Numbered from the stretch's first letter, positions 11,410-23,092 are shown. The stretch is 64,000 nt of DNA from Cryptomeria japonica (GCF_030272615.1 NC_081415.1:629095240-629159239), one strand, 5' to 3'. Made by a program: numbers and translations. The notes: a model not told the origin generated them from the sequence alone.

Positions 11410-13003
11410 ATGGGAGGAAACAAAAAGAGGTTTGAACCAACTTCATGTTCAAATTGGAAGAAGAACAAAGAGGTTTGGGAGATTCTACAAGAGGGGGGCT
11501 TAAGTGTTTTCATGGAGAGGCTCTGTTGTAAAGACCTAATAGTTACCAAGCATTTTATAAATAATTGGAAGAATGGAAAAAATTTGGTGGGCACCCAGAT
11601 GATGATAGTGGATGAAGATATCATTGTAGAAGCTACGGGGATGGTTAAAGACAATATTAAGTTTTATAGAGATCAAAGTGTTTTTTATAAGGTAGCGGAT
11701 AGATTTCCTATCACGGATGGCAAAAAGAAGAAAATGGTGAAGGTGGATAACTCCTACCACTCCCCCAAGTGTCTCTATAGGTCATAGAGGTTCTTGTTGT
11801 TTTCTACCATAACCTAAATTAATCTGGATGGAAGATTCATGAGGGCTTATGGGCACCATTTGGTGTTGCTCAACCACTTCCACCATGGTGAAAAGGTAAG
11901 CCTGCACTATTATTTATCTTGTTCCATGGATCACACCATTAAAGAAATGCAGAAAGACCCTCAGGGGGACCATGCTCTTCATCAAGGTCTTATGGTTTTA
12001 GTTTACAAATTATTGAAAAGGAAATCCATAGAGAAACTAATTAGAGGTAAAAATACCAAGGATGATGACATGAAAAGTGACTATAGTGGTTTCAACTTTG
12101 ACTCTGAAACTGAAGGTTAGTCCGAGGATCTCAGCAAAAAGGGGAGGAATAAGGGGAAAAGAAAGAGGATTGTTGTTGATTCTGATCTCTTGGACTCTGA
12201 GGATGAGTCCTTTGAGGAGAAATTCATCAAAAACAAGAAAGGAAGGGGAATGGGAAAACAAACCTAGAGGAACAAGAATACCAATAGGGGTGCTAACAAG
12301 GTAAATTAAATAGATTTTGATAGCTTCTGATGAGGAGGAGGATGAGATTCTGGATGTGGGTCATGGTGAGGACATGAGTACTCAAGGATTGCAGAATGAG
12401 GGCCAAGAGAATAAAAGGGGAAATCCTAGTGACTGTCATGGGGATAATGATAGTATTAAGGGATTTTGTGTTACTATCAACAAAATTGTGAAAGATATCA
12501 GTAACCTGAAGAATGATATTAATGTTATAAAAAATGCTACGATAGGAAAGAAGACTCTTTCCGAAAATGTGAAAGAATTAGTGGTTGCTATCAACAATAC
12601 TAAATCTATTGAGGTCATGGTCGGTAAAATTCTTGAAACCGAAAAGAAGGTTAAGGAAATGGAAGGGAATAGAGAGGCAAATGGGCTAGAAACTACCATG
12701 AACAACCTTGTCAATAGAGACGACAAGATGGAATTAACTATGAAGAGGATTGTTGAACAAAATTTCCAAATTCTTAAGGCCTTTGTAGATAATATGAATA
12801 TTCTGATTAACAGATTTGATAACATTAAAGACAAGGAGGGCGACAAGGACTAGATGGAGAAAAAAGGTCATGAGAAGAGAACTAGGGCCAACACCAGCTT
12901 TCAGGGTGATATCAAGGGATGAGAGTTGGATGAATTGAAGACCTTTGCGGACAACATGAAGCAGATGGCAGTTCATGCAGAAGATATTATGAAAAATATT
13001 TAG
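11410..13003 (+). pseudogene. orphan transposon-like protein, coiled-coil C-terminus, decayed
   Basis: I do not recognise this gene. The N-terminal part (11410-12120) is globular in composition: KHFINNWKNGKNLVGTQMM, then IVDEDIIVEATGM, and further on FMRAYGHHLVLLNHFHHGEK. A stop at 11785 and another at 12118 interrupt it. An acidic and lysine-rich linker (12121-12300) ends in a frame change. A coiled-coil region with many I/L/V heptads (12430-12853) and a short tail to TAG at 13001 follow. The layout of globular part, charged linker and coiled coil recalls ORF2 of elements E, B and G, but direct similarity is weak by eye. Position after a LINE RNase H domain leaves open that it is ORF1 of a second LINE copy. 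Confidence 0.5.
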
Positions 13004-13146
13004 TTGTCTCGATCTCTGTCTTTGTCTTTGTGTTGTCCTTTTGCTATCCTTTTGTTGTCTTTGAGTGGCTCTATGTGTTTTGAGTTCCCTTTATGTTTTG
13101 GATGTGAATTGTTTTTTGTTTGGGTGATCAAGCACAGTTTTTTTTC
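13004..13146 (+). other. T-rich spacer, no gene
   Basis: Pyrimidine-rich tail after the orphan ORF, interrupted by element I at gttttttttc. It continues at 19378. Confidence 0.4.
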
Positions 13147-13511
13147 TATTGGAGTTGAGAAGATACAACACCACGGGATCCTGAAGATCTTCTGCAAGCT
13201 AAATAATCTATTATAAGGAGAAACATGGAAGCAAATAATCTAAAAGACAAACACAAAAAAATATGCTCAAAAGATGAGAGCTCAATATTCACCAAAATGT
13301 GTAATGTCATAATGATACAAAGAAAAGAAAAATAACCTCTAATAGGTCAAGAAACCCTAAAAGGGAAAACCTAAGCTTGCACATAACAATTAATAAAAGA
13401 ATTAATTATTATGCACCTAATGTTAGCTTAACTGTAAAAAGATAATAGGGAACTTAAAGAACTAAACAAATATTGTTTAATTAATCAAGTAAAGACCCAA
13501 TTACTCTAACA
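13147..13511 (-). repeat. 3' LTR of I
   Basis: The low edge tattggagttgag has TG changed to TA; the high edge is CTCTAACA. Pairs with 19011-19377. Confidence 0.94.
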
Positions 13512-13522
13512 CCCCCCCTTAA
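13512..13522 (-). other. polypurine tract of I
   Basis: The minus strand reads TTAAGGGGGGG directly before the LTR TGTTAGAG. Confidence 0.8.
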
Positions 13523-13759
13523 GCTAGACTTAGGGACAAGCTAAAACCTAGAATAACTACTAAAAGCAGGAAAGATGGGTCCTAACAACAAGGCCGGATC
13601 AGGTACCCAAATACAATGAAATCTCTATGAAATGGAGAAAAAAGGAGAAAACCCAAAGGGAAAAAACTCCTCTCCAAAAAGAGATAAAAGAACATGCTAA
13701 AAGAAGAAGAAGAAGGAAGGAAGGCCTCATAAAGACCCCCCAAGGACAAATTCCTTTAT

Positions 13760-15460
13760 TCAAAGCATAGAGTGCAACTGAAGATAGCATGGTGATGCAA
13801 AAGGTTTCGTGAAGATGTCTGCAACCTGCTTGATAGTGGGAATGTACTTAAGAATGAGAACACCCACCTGAATCAACTAGTGGATGAAATGCATGTGAAG
13901 CTCAATGTGCTTCATCTGTTGATGCTCTACTAGGTTGCAGGAAATATGAATAGCACTCTGATTGTCACACCAAAGAACAATGGGACTATCAAGAGGAAAA
14001 CCAAACTCATTCATCAACTGTTGAAGCCATAAGATCTCTTGACTGGTGAGCACAATAGCTCAATACTCAGTCTTGATAGATGATAATGCATGAGCAGTCT
14101 GCTTCTTGCAATACCATGTGATAGGACCAGAGCCAAGATAGAAAACAAAGCCAGAACTAGACTTCCAATCAGTGACATCACCAGCCCAATCTGAGTCACT
14201 GTAGCCAACAATGTGAGGTTCACCTGATGTATAGTGAATGCCATGAGAACTAGAGCCCTGAATATACTACAAAATATGTTTGGTTACTTGCCAATGACTC
14301 TCATGAGGATCATGGGAGAATAGAGAGACAAGGAAAACCGCAAAGGAAATATCAAGACGGGTGTGAGTCAAGTACAACAAAGTGCCAACCAACTACCTGT
14401 AAAGTGTAGAATCTACTGAAGGAGTGGGGCAAGTGGTGATCAAAACAACCCCTGAATGAAATGGAGTCAGAGAAGGCTTGCAATCAAGCATGTTGAAGCA
14501 CTGAAGCATGTCAAGAGCATACTTATGCTGATAAATGTAGATCCCATCAGAAGACTGAATCCCCTGAAGACCAAGGAAATAGTGTAGAAGACCAAGATCT
14601 GTCATATAGCACAAGAAGTAGGATCTCACCCTCAAGAAGTTGAATGTACACTATGTGATCAGAATGACTATGGGTGAACCCAATGGAGAGCAAGAAAGAA
14701 TACATCTTTTCATACCAAGCCTGAGGGGCCTATTTGAGACCATACAATGAATGCCAAAGTCTGCAAACCAAAGAACTATCTTGCACAAATCCCTGAGGCT
14801 ACTCCATATAGTTTTCCTCCTGTAGAACCCCATGCAAGAAGGCACTCTTCACATCCATCTGAAAAATAGGCCAACCCTGAGAAGCTGCAAGAGATAAGAC
14901 AAAGTGAATGGAGTTCATCTTGGCGACAAGGGCAAAGGTCTTGAAGTAATCAATACCCCCAACCTATGAGAAACCCTTTACAATAAGATGTGCTTTGTAC
15001 TTATCAATGGAACCATCAGCAACATACTTAGTGCGATACAACCAGTGGCCCGAACCATCTTTCTGCCCTTAGGAAGAGGACATAGATCCCAAGTATGATT
15101 CCTCATCAAAGAATATTACTCCTCCTCCATAGCACAATACCACTCAGGACATCTTGTAGCCTCTGAAAACTTCTGAGGATCATCTAAAATAGCATGACTC
15201 AAAAGACTAGAACCCACAGTATGAGAATGGGTGCGATGAGTATCTGAAGGATCACCGGCCAGAGAACTTGCTGCCTCAACAGTAAAATGAGCCCACTTGG
15301 GAATCTGAGGAGGAGCAGGTGGAGGCAGGGATGGTGGATCATCAACACTATCATCAAAATCATCCTCAAAAAGATCCTAAAGAGATGCACTGGAAGGAGT
15401 AGGCAGAGGAGTAGACACTAGAGGTGAGGTATCCATTGTGGGAAGGTGCTCATCAAACTG
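13760..15460 (-). pseudogene. copia reverse transcriptase and RNase H of I, YVDD region deleted
   Basis: Readable RT motifs on the minus strand include [42 protein letters not shown], then LLVLY. The sequence passes almost directly from that strand to MTDLGLLHYFLGLQ near 14605. The YVDD box and roughly twenty to twenty-five following residues, expected between these motifs in copia RTs, are absent. RNase H follows with WKSSSGFVFYLGSGPITW, ILWLQQLMNEF, LWCDNQSAIHIS and KQVADIFTKPFASP, ending in TGA at 13760. Numerous TAG/TAA codons stand where glutamine is usual. Confidence 0.88.
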
Positions 15461-15469
15461 AACATTTCA

Positions 15470-16715
15470 TCAAAATAAGACCTCTTTGGAATCAAGATCA
15501 AACAACCTGTATGCCTTAACATCTTCATAGTAGCCAACAAAAATGAGTGGTCAACTCTTTTGCTCCATGGATTTCCTCTGAGCATTAGGAGTAAAAGCCC
15601 ATGCCTCACTACCAAATACTTGGAAATAAGAAACATTAGGCTTGTTGTGTGACCAAGCCTCCTCAGGAGTCATATATCGAATAGCCCTGTGAGTCATCTG
15701 ATTCTGAATATAGTTGGCACAATTGACTACCTCAGCCCAAATAGATGAATCCATGGACTTGGACTAAATTATACAAGTTGCCATCTCTCGTAAAGTTCTG
15801 TTCTTGCACTCAGCGACACCATTCTGTTGAGGGGTGTAGGGAACAATAAACTAATGTTGCAAACCATGCTCAATGCAAAAATCTCTGAAAGCTCGATTCA
15901 CATACTCCCCCCATTATTTGTATGTATCCACCAAATAGAACAACCTGACTGCTTCTCAACAAATGTCTTGAAGATTTGAAATGAATCAAAGACATCAGAC
16001 TTGTACTTAAGAAAGTACACCCATGTGTGTCTGGAGAAGAAATCAATAAAAGTGAGCACATACTTGGCCCCAAAAAAAGGAGTGGGAAATGACATGAGAT
16101 CACTGTGAATCAACTCCAAGGGTGTCAAAGCACAAGGGGCTCTTCCCTTCAGAAAGGGATCTTTGTGATGCTTGCCAAGCACACAACCATGACAAACACC
16201 ATCAGTGTAGGAAATATGTGGGAGTCCAAGAACAAGTGCCTATGTACTCATCTGCTGAAGATATCTGTAATTGACATGGCCCAAGTGATCATGCCAAAGC
16301 TTACTCACTGAATCTGCATGGGCTATAAGAGATGAACTAGCACCTATAGAGGGCTCATATCCATCAAATCTGTATAGACGATATGTAGTATCAACACTCC
16401 TAGTAGCAACAACTAAATCAGAGTCAAAGAGGTCCCGAATAACCACATCATGTGCTGAGAACTAAATTGTCTTACCAGAGCCAGAGTGGCAAATATAATA
16501 AATGGATAGGAGGTTTGTTGAGATGTCAGGGACAACCAGAACATCCTACAGAGTACCCCCATCCAATGAGATAGAACCTGAACCCAAGACTGAATGCTGA
16601 ACAAAGTCACCCACTACAATCTGTGAAGTACCACAAGAGGCAAGAGAAGTAACCAACTACTGAGTGTGAGTCATATGGTGAGAAGCACCAGAATCTAGTA
16701 TCCATGTGGACCCAT
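15470..16715 (-). pseudogene. copia protease and integrase of I
   Basis: The protease active site WILDSGASHHMTH (about 16670-16710) is intact. Integrase shows the zinc module WHDHLGHVNYRYLQQMST ... CHGCVLGKHH, the core LELIHSDLMSFP with the first aspartate, FIDFFSRHTWVYFLK with the second, then YTPQQNGVAECKNRTLRE with the catalytic glutamate. VFGSEAWAFTPNAQ follows in the C-terminal part. Stops near 16230, 15852 and 15765 and a frame disturbance near 15915 disable it. Confidence 0.88.
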
Positions 16716-17668
16716 AGGTCAAAGCTCAAGTAGTGAGAGCATGACCTTTCCCCATGGAAGGAGAAGATGCCTAAGGTGAGGAGATGTGATGCTGCTGCAT
16801 GGCTTCCTCTAAAGCCTCTAAACATTTCCAACACCTGGAAACTAGATGTCCTTCCTTGCCACAAAAACTGCAAGTGTCTCCTGATTTCTTCTTAGTCTTA
16901 GAGGAAGACTCACTAGACTATGAAGATTTCCCATGTTTGGGAGGAAATGGTGGTTTAGAATCAGACTTAGGAGGAGGCTTGGAGAAAGACTCAGTGCCTA
17001 CAAAATTCTTCTTTGTCTTTGGTTTCTACTTTTGCTTCTCCTTAGAGGACTGACCAACCAATGCTTTGTTTTTGAAGCCTGATATCCAACTAAGAAACAT
17101 GAGTCTGCTCACAAAACAAACACTCACAAAATACATCAAAGGTAGGCATGTTGAAATGAGCACCCAAGCCATCCATGGTGGAGTAGAAAGCAGAGGCAAA
17201 AAACTAAAAATGACCCCGAAGCTTCGAAAGAATCAACTGAATGCACTGTATGTCTGTCTTGATCTTGCCACATCCCTGAAGAATAGATCTTGTAGTCTTG
17301 AACTTGTTCAAAAAATCCACAATGGTGGGAAAAGAATCAGGTGACAAAGAAACCAACTCTTCCTCAATTTGTAATGCCCGAATCTCATTAACCCTCCCGA
17401 AGAGAGAATCAAGCTTCAACCACATAGCCTAAGGAGTGAGCAACTCATCAAGGTGAAACAGAAGACTATCATAGACATGCAAAGAGAGAAAACCCATGTC
17501 CTCATCCATCATATTCTTGTGCTGAAGAAGCTCATAAGGATGCTGCAATATAGGCTAAACCTCATCCAAACAGGACCACAACCCTCATGCCCAGAGAAGC
17601 CTTGTGATGCGGGGCTTCCAGGTGTGATAGCTGTGCGAAGTCAACAACTCAACTGAAGGATCTGCCAT
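16716..17668 (-). pseudogene. copia gag of I
   Basis: Start MADPSVELLTSHSYHTWK at 17668 is the typical opening of a copia gag. The middle shows MWLKLDSLFGRVNEIRALQ, EEELVSLSPDSFPTIVDFLN and LILSKLRGHF, the UBN2-type capsid. A zinc knuckle CSFCGKEGHLVSRC (CX2CX4HX4C, complete) lies at about 16830-16875. Several stops interrupt the frame. It acts as the particle-forming protein of the element when intact. Confidence 0.87.
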
Positions 17669-18189
17669 GAAAACAAAACTCTGCACTTGTACCTTCTTGT
17701 TGGTTTTTTTTATTATGTGATGTTTCATAATAGATAGAAGATGCAAAAGGCTTTGTTTGTTTTGAGATTTTTGGTGTTCTTGATTTCTGATATAAATGAC
17801 AGAAAGTGAGAAAAAACACTCCCCCACAATAGATAAACTCAAACTTTAGTACATACTAATGAGAAGGAAGTAGTGCATAAGCAAAAAAACTTCAAACTGA
17901 TATCTCATGTACCTAATGAAAATTATGAGAAAAAAAATCACAAATCTGAATAGAGCATGCTGAGAGCTTTCCAACACCTATTCATTTTCAAAAAATGGAG
18001 TCTGTTTGCACAATCTACGACTCTGGAAGTGTAGAAAAGAGGCCCGACTTTGACTGGAAAAAAAATATAGTCAAACAACAGATTCAGAAAACAAAATCCA
18101 ACACCACGAGGTCCGGCTTGGAACCATCTTTCTGATGCCTATTCGTTTTCCAAAAAAAGACTTTGGATGCTCAAGATATGGCCAAAAAA

Positions 18190-18560
18190 TGAACCCCCCC
18201 TCAAAAAGGCTAGAAGGTGGTGGTCTAGTGGAGGAGCCAGGAGGAAGTGGTGCTTCGGTGGTGCTCTGGTGGCACTTCGGTGGCGCTCCAAGGAGGAGCA
18301 GTGGAGCGACAGGTGGCAAAAGAGGAGACCAGGAAGGGGTGGTGGCAGCAGCACTACTGGCTGGGCAGGCTAGCGGTGTTGCTGGCTGGGGCGGTGATGG
18401 AGTGGCTGCTAGCTGGGGCGGTGGTGGTGGGCGAGAGGAGGGAGTTCTGGTGGGGGCCATAGGGCGGTGCTGGCGGCGGTCGGGCCAGTGGGAGCCAGTG
18501 GGGGCCAGGGCCAACAGGGTTGGCAGGGGCTAGACTGACAAGTGCGGCAAGAGCCGTACA
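18190..18560 (-). repeat. GC-rich low-complexity block in the leader of I
   Basis: A run dominated by ggtggtgg, ggcgg and gggccag strings, with partial repeats of ggtggtgctctggtgg, in an otherwise AT-rich window. It sits between the 5' LTR and gag. A 147-codon minus-strand frame across it is proline-rich and looks compositional rather than coding. Confidence 0.7.
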
Positions 18561-18998
18561 ATGGCGAGACTGTCAGGTCCGGTACGTTGTGCAGAACAAC
18601 TCCCCCCAAAAAACAATTTTTTTTTATGCCCTTTTTTTTAATTTTTTATTTTTTTTGGAAGATTTAAAAAAAAAAATCAAAATCCAGCCTGCATGCCATA
18701 AAAAGGCAAATCTTCTTTTTTCTTTTGAATTTTTTTCTTGATTTGTGTGCCAAAGTCGTATGACCTGGTGTTGGAGAAAAAATCACCCCCCGATGCTCAG
18801 GAGTCAAAACTAGGCAAGTTTTATATGACTATATGGGTTTTTGGGCCTTCTAAGCATGACGGTGAGGTCTTTTTAGGCCCAAAGTGCTCAAAAAAGGCCT
18901 ATCCCTAAGTACAAAACAAAACAAAACTCCTTGAAACCCTAGATCTGCTTCCAATGCAAAAAATTCTCAAAACAAGAACAGATAGCTGCAGATCTGAA

Positions 18999-19010
18999 GC
19001 TTTGATACCA
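18999..19010 (-). other. primer binding site of I
   Basis: The minus strand reads TGGTATCAAAGC, one change from the tRNA-iMet complement TGGTATCAGAGC, abutting the 5' LTR with no spacer. Confidence 0.88.
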
Positions 19011-19377
19011 TGTTGGAGTTGAGAAGCTACAACACCACAAGAGATTGAAGATCTTCTGCAAGCTGAATAATCTATTATAAGGAGAAACAAGGAAGCAAAT
19101 AATATGAAAGACAAAAACACAGAAAAATATGCTCAAAAGATGAGAGCTCAATATTCACCAAAATGTGTAATGTCATAATGATACAAAGAAAAGAAAAATA
19201 ACCTCTAATAGGTCAAGAAACCCTAAAATGGAAAACCTAGGCTTGCACATAATAATTAAAAAAAGAATTAATTATTATGCACCTAATGTTAGCTTAAGTG
19301 TAAAAAGATAATAGGGAACTTAAAGAATTAAACAAATATTATTTAATTAATCAAGTAAAGACCCAATTACTCTAACA
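19011..19377 (-). repeat. 5' LTR of I
   Basis: TGTTGGAGTTGAG ... CTCTAACA, with both ends intact, followed by the TSD ttttc. Confidence 0.95.
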
Positions 19378-20217
19378 TTTTCTGATTTAATAATTTTTCT
19401 ATTTCCTGATATGTAAAAAGGTTCGAGTTCCTTTCAAAAACCTGTTTATACTTAATCAAAACAACACAGAATACATAATCAATAAACAATATGAATAAAT
19501 CTTATAACAATTTGAATAATTACATATGCCACATACTAGATCACAGTCCAGGATACAAACAATGCTTACAACATAGATATAAGATCTGTAGATCATCCAC
19601 ATATCAAATCAGCCAAAGGAAACAGTCTACTGGTTCTACCCTAATCTGGACCTCAGCCCTTCCATCTTTAGTCCACTGGACCAAAATCTCGCTGGTTCTA
19701 CATCTTCGCTCGTTCTCTAAGCTCTATCTTTTATCTTCTATCTTTCTTCCTCTCAAATGATTCGCAAACTTTTATTTATACCATCTGCAAATAATAACAA
19801 CTTGATCAAGTTGGCCCAAAGACCAACTAGTTCATGAAACATGTAAATAATAACATGTCAGCTCAAATCATTAAGAACAACTTCCAATGCACAAAACATC
19901 ACATGATCTTCTGGGAACATCGAACATGACACAAGAAACATAAATCAACAATCCGCAAGTCACAAGAATCAACTGCAACTCAATCCAACTTCACTCAACA
20001 CACTGTTAAACTAATCGGTAAGAACGTATCAACCAGGCCAATACCAAAATCGATAACTCACTGGGATTAAATCCAAATGCCATGAAACTCAAACACGACA
20101 AAGAAAATAAACTCAAGAAAATAAACCCAAAACCACAACGCTAAACTCTTAAACAAGGAGAAATGCCTTGATTTCCAAGCAATTACATTACTAACTCCTC
20201 AACCGGTAAGAACTATG
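19378..20217 (-). promoter_or_regulatory. no gene; possible U3/R remnant with a minus-strand TATA box
   Basis: No protein domain on either strand. On the minus strand TATAAATAAAAG occurs near 19767-19786, followed by purine-rich transcribed-like sequence, in the way a U3-R junction of an LTR looks. No paired copy, TG...CA ends or PBS was found, so calling it an old solo LTR is inference. It abuts the truncated 3' end of element F at 20218. Confidence 0.35.
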
Positions 20218-20257
20218 TTGGAATCCAATAACACTGAGAGGGGGGGGGGGTGAATCA
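20218..20257 (-). repeat. LTR 3'-terminal remnant of F
   Basis: Read on the minus strand it ends GATTCACCCC...CTCTCAGT, then GGATTCCAACA. This is the box and terminus shared by the LTRs of A, B, D, E and G. It is fused directly to ORF2 sequence with no U3. Confidence 0.7.
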
Positions 20258-22292
20258 ATGTTATACCAGAATGATCAATTTCAACCTTATTAAAATTTAC
20301 GGATAAGCCTTCTCCAATAGCTCAAGATGTTTTGAAGTATCGAAAATAGGTACAAGTCCACTTAATATATGTTTAAATGAATCTTTCTCATTTACCTCTG
20401 TCGGTGTGAGCTTTCCCACCATATCCATGCATTATTTCTTATGTATACTGAGTGAATCCAACTAGGGACTCACCAAGCCTCTCAAACTTCTAGATCTTCT
20501 TATAATTTTGTCCCTTTCCTTCTCAAGATCAAAAAATTGGTTTTCTAGAATCAAAATTTGACCATCAATGGATGTAGTTAATGAAATCAATCCATCAAAA
20601 GAATTAGCTATATTTGCAATTTTCTCCTAAAGTTCTTTTAACTTCTTATCCACATTAGCTGTAAGTATATCAGTGTTACAGCATACCCTATAAATATGTG
20701 TACATTGCTTCAAAGAATTTTCTATCATTTTCAGCTTCTCATCAATCTTTTTCTTCTTTGATTCAATTACCTGATCAAATGCAGCTCTCTTAGCTTGAGT
20801 GAACCTCTCCAATGCTTTCCGGTTTGAAATCTACTGTAAGGACTAAAAATCCTTTGAAATATGCTCAATAATTGTCTTAAGCTTGTCAGATGGGCTCGCT
20901 TCATTGTCAATCTTGCACTTTGGGACTAGTCTATGTAAAATAGTGATTGATTGATCAATAATCTCTTTTTCTATAGATGCCTCCTTCATTAGTTTTTGTG
21001 CAACCATCATCATGAGTTCAGTAGGACTCATCTCTTTTATGTTTTTCTTTTCAACTTGTGAGGTGTCAATTGATGACAATGATGGAGCAGCTACCGATTC
21101 CCTGTCGGATACCCCTTTCTTCTCCTCTGAAGATTTATCCTTTATAGCTTCCTCACTTGCACCAGTGGCTTCGCCACTTGGTGCAGTCTGTGTAACTGTC
21201 AGTTCCTCTATAGGAACTGTAACCTCAACCTGTACATTTATATCCAAAGGACTGTTATCCTCAATATTAGTATCTTGTACAATATTAACTTTTTCACTCT
21301 CTATATTAATCGGTATCTCAATATGTGTCTATACATTTGTATCAACTGGGGGCTTATATTTACATTATCTTAATGTTTTTCAAAAGTAAGGGTGAAGTAC
21401 CCATAATCCCCTTTCATTTTCCTTCAAACAAGGTATCTATAGTGTTTGTCTTAGATTTCGGTGAAGTAAACAATCCTCTGATCTCTCCAAAGAAACTAAC
21501 CCATGCTTTTTGAGTTTCCGTTATTAGTTCATTTACCCTTCCTAGCATCAGACTAGTTATTCTATATTTGCTATTAAATAATTTTCTATCTACCACCTCA
21601 AGTGTCTTTTCCATTTCATCTAGAGCAATAGTAACACAAACAAATAATAGCTCTTCAATTTTAATATGCTTATCTTCTTGCATTGTAGATACTCTTCTAG
21701 CATTTAACATATTATACAACTCAGCCGGTATTTGATTTTCAATTTCTATTAAGGCTTTCATATAAATATCCAAATATAATATGATTGCTTCCTCTACATC
21801 TCTTTGTTCATCCTCTTCTAAATGATCATAGTAGAACTGTACATTCTTTAACATGCCATCCTTAGTGATTTCATCTACTAATTATGCACAAGTTTTAGGT
21901 GGAATGATATTCACATTACCAGATTAAATAGTCATATTAGTGTCATTCTTTTTCTTCCTCTTTGTAGTATTGGATGTAGCTGAAGGTGTTGCCTTTGGTG
22001 CTTGCTTTTGTGCCGGTATTTTGAATGTAACCTTCCTAACCAATTTCTTTTTAGCTTCAACTTTTGTTTCCTCTGTTTTCTTCCTTACAACCCTCTTGAA
22101 TGCCAATGGTGTGTCATCCTCAGATTCAAACTCTGTTGTAAGAGGCTCAATGTGTACTTTTGGATTCTTCCTCTTCCTCGCTTTCTCATGGACAACATCA
22201 ATTAATGCCTTAATGTTCTATGAGACCTTCTCCACAAATTTACTAGCCTTTTGCTCCTTCTTCTCTCTCTTCTTCTAGTTGAACTTTGTTTC
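20258..22292 (-). pseudogene. ORF2 of F, C-terminal half
   Basis: Minus-strand frames show, in order, KFVEKVS, a lysine-rich patch (KRVVRKKTEETKVEAKKK, then KVTFKIPAQKQ), the block LYLDIYMKALIEIENQIP-AELYNMLNARR, EMSPTELMMMVAQKLMKEA, SIEKEIIDQSITILHRLVP, and a coiled-coil tail (KKKKIDEKLKMIENSLKQC). Each block has a counterpart in E, G or J in the same order. Stops and frame changes are frequent. I know no function for this protein. The N-terminal half is at 28818-29985. Confidence 0.8.
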
Positions 22293-23078
22293 CGTTGGCA
22301 TATGGACACTCCAATGAGACATTGTGTGTGATTGAAGGTTTTGTCATTGATGGAAACCTTGCAATCCTATGGCACCGGCAAGACATTCTACCGGCAAAGC
22401 ATTATTCAAGCAAGACAGTGCACCGACATCAACAAGACCACTCTACACCAGCACCGGCACCGGCACAGAGGCTGACAGAATTTTTGATATGTAATATTTT
22501 GTTTATTATTGTAAGCCGACTTGGAAAATTGTAAAATGACTCTTGTATATAAAGGAGATCATTATAGACATTTGTAGGAGAGGTAAGTGAGCATAAAGAA
22601 AATTATTAGGCAGACCTAATGTGTGAATTGTAGGTCAAGGGTATATGTAAAGAATAGAGAAAGAACCGGTACTGAATCTGGCATTGAAGATGTTATTGTA
22701 AAGTAGTACAGAATATTGGATTAGCTTAATCCTCATTGTAAGTTAGTGTGACTACTCACTGAGTAGTGTGCTCTAGGCAGTTGGCCTTCCTGCATGTGCA
22801 GGCCCCTATTGTAAGTAATATTCTCTTATTAGCCAATAAGTGAATATTGTGGGTCACAAATCCCACCAAGGTTTTTCCCACACCAAGTTTCCTTGTTAAA
22901 CATCTTGTGTTATGGTGTTCTTTTCATGTGGATGTTTTTGATTCTGTTTATTACATTGATTCTTGCATACCGATACACTGTTACTTTATGTTCTGCATGT
23001 TTTGTCTCAAGAAAATCTCATTACCGGTCAGATACTGACTCACCCCGCCCCCTCTCAGTATCTATGGGAACCCTAACA
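22293..23078 (+). repeat. 5' LTR of E
   Basis: Begins CGTTGGCATATGG (the first base is T in the 3' LTR) and ends GGGAACCCTAACA. It contains several CACCGGCA strings, a TATA box at 22546 and the C-rich box at 23037-23059. It lacks about 27 bases present in the 3' LTR. Other differences amount to a few percent by eye. Confidence 0.95.
22546..22555 (+). promoter_or_regulatory. TATA box in the 5' LTR of E
   Basis: TATATAAAGG, conserved at 28282-28291 in the 3' LTR. It lies about 250 bases into the LTR, a normal place for the U3 promoter. Confidence 0.65.
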
Positions 23079-23080
23079 AT

Positions 23081-23092
23081 TGGTATTAGATC
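23081..23092 (+). other. primer binding site of E
   Basis: TGGTATTAGATC, two transition-type or similar changes from TGGTATCAGAGC, two bases after the LTR. Confidence 0.85.

Larger units (their letters stand above)
13147..19377 (-). mobile_element. Ty1/copia element I, full length, decayed
   Basis: LTRs at 13147-13511 and 19011-19377, TSD ttttc at 13142-13146 and 19378-19382. Minus-strand order is PBS, a long leader including a GC-rich block, gag with zinc knuckle, protease, integrase, reverse transcriptase, RNase H, PPT. It is a different copia lineage from H, A and D by LTR and protein sequence. The LTRs look closely similar apart from scattered changes and small indels, but the coding region carries many stops and an RT deletion. 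Confidence 0.95.
20218..22292 (-). mobile_element. pol-less element F, 3' part
   Basis: Minus-strand element of the same family as E, B and G. This piece holds the C-terminal half of ORF2 and a remnant of the LTR 3' end (20218-20257). It continues across insertion E at 28818; the shared bases gtttc (22288-22292 and 28818-28822) are the TSD of E. The usual PPT and most of the 3' LTR are missing. Confidence 0.8.

Noticed and set aside
18071-18514. 147-codon proline-rich frame on the minus strand
   Set aside because: It lies in a GC-rich low-complexity block of the leader of element I; an overlapping plus-strand frame is equally open, so it is compositional.
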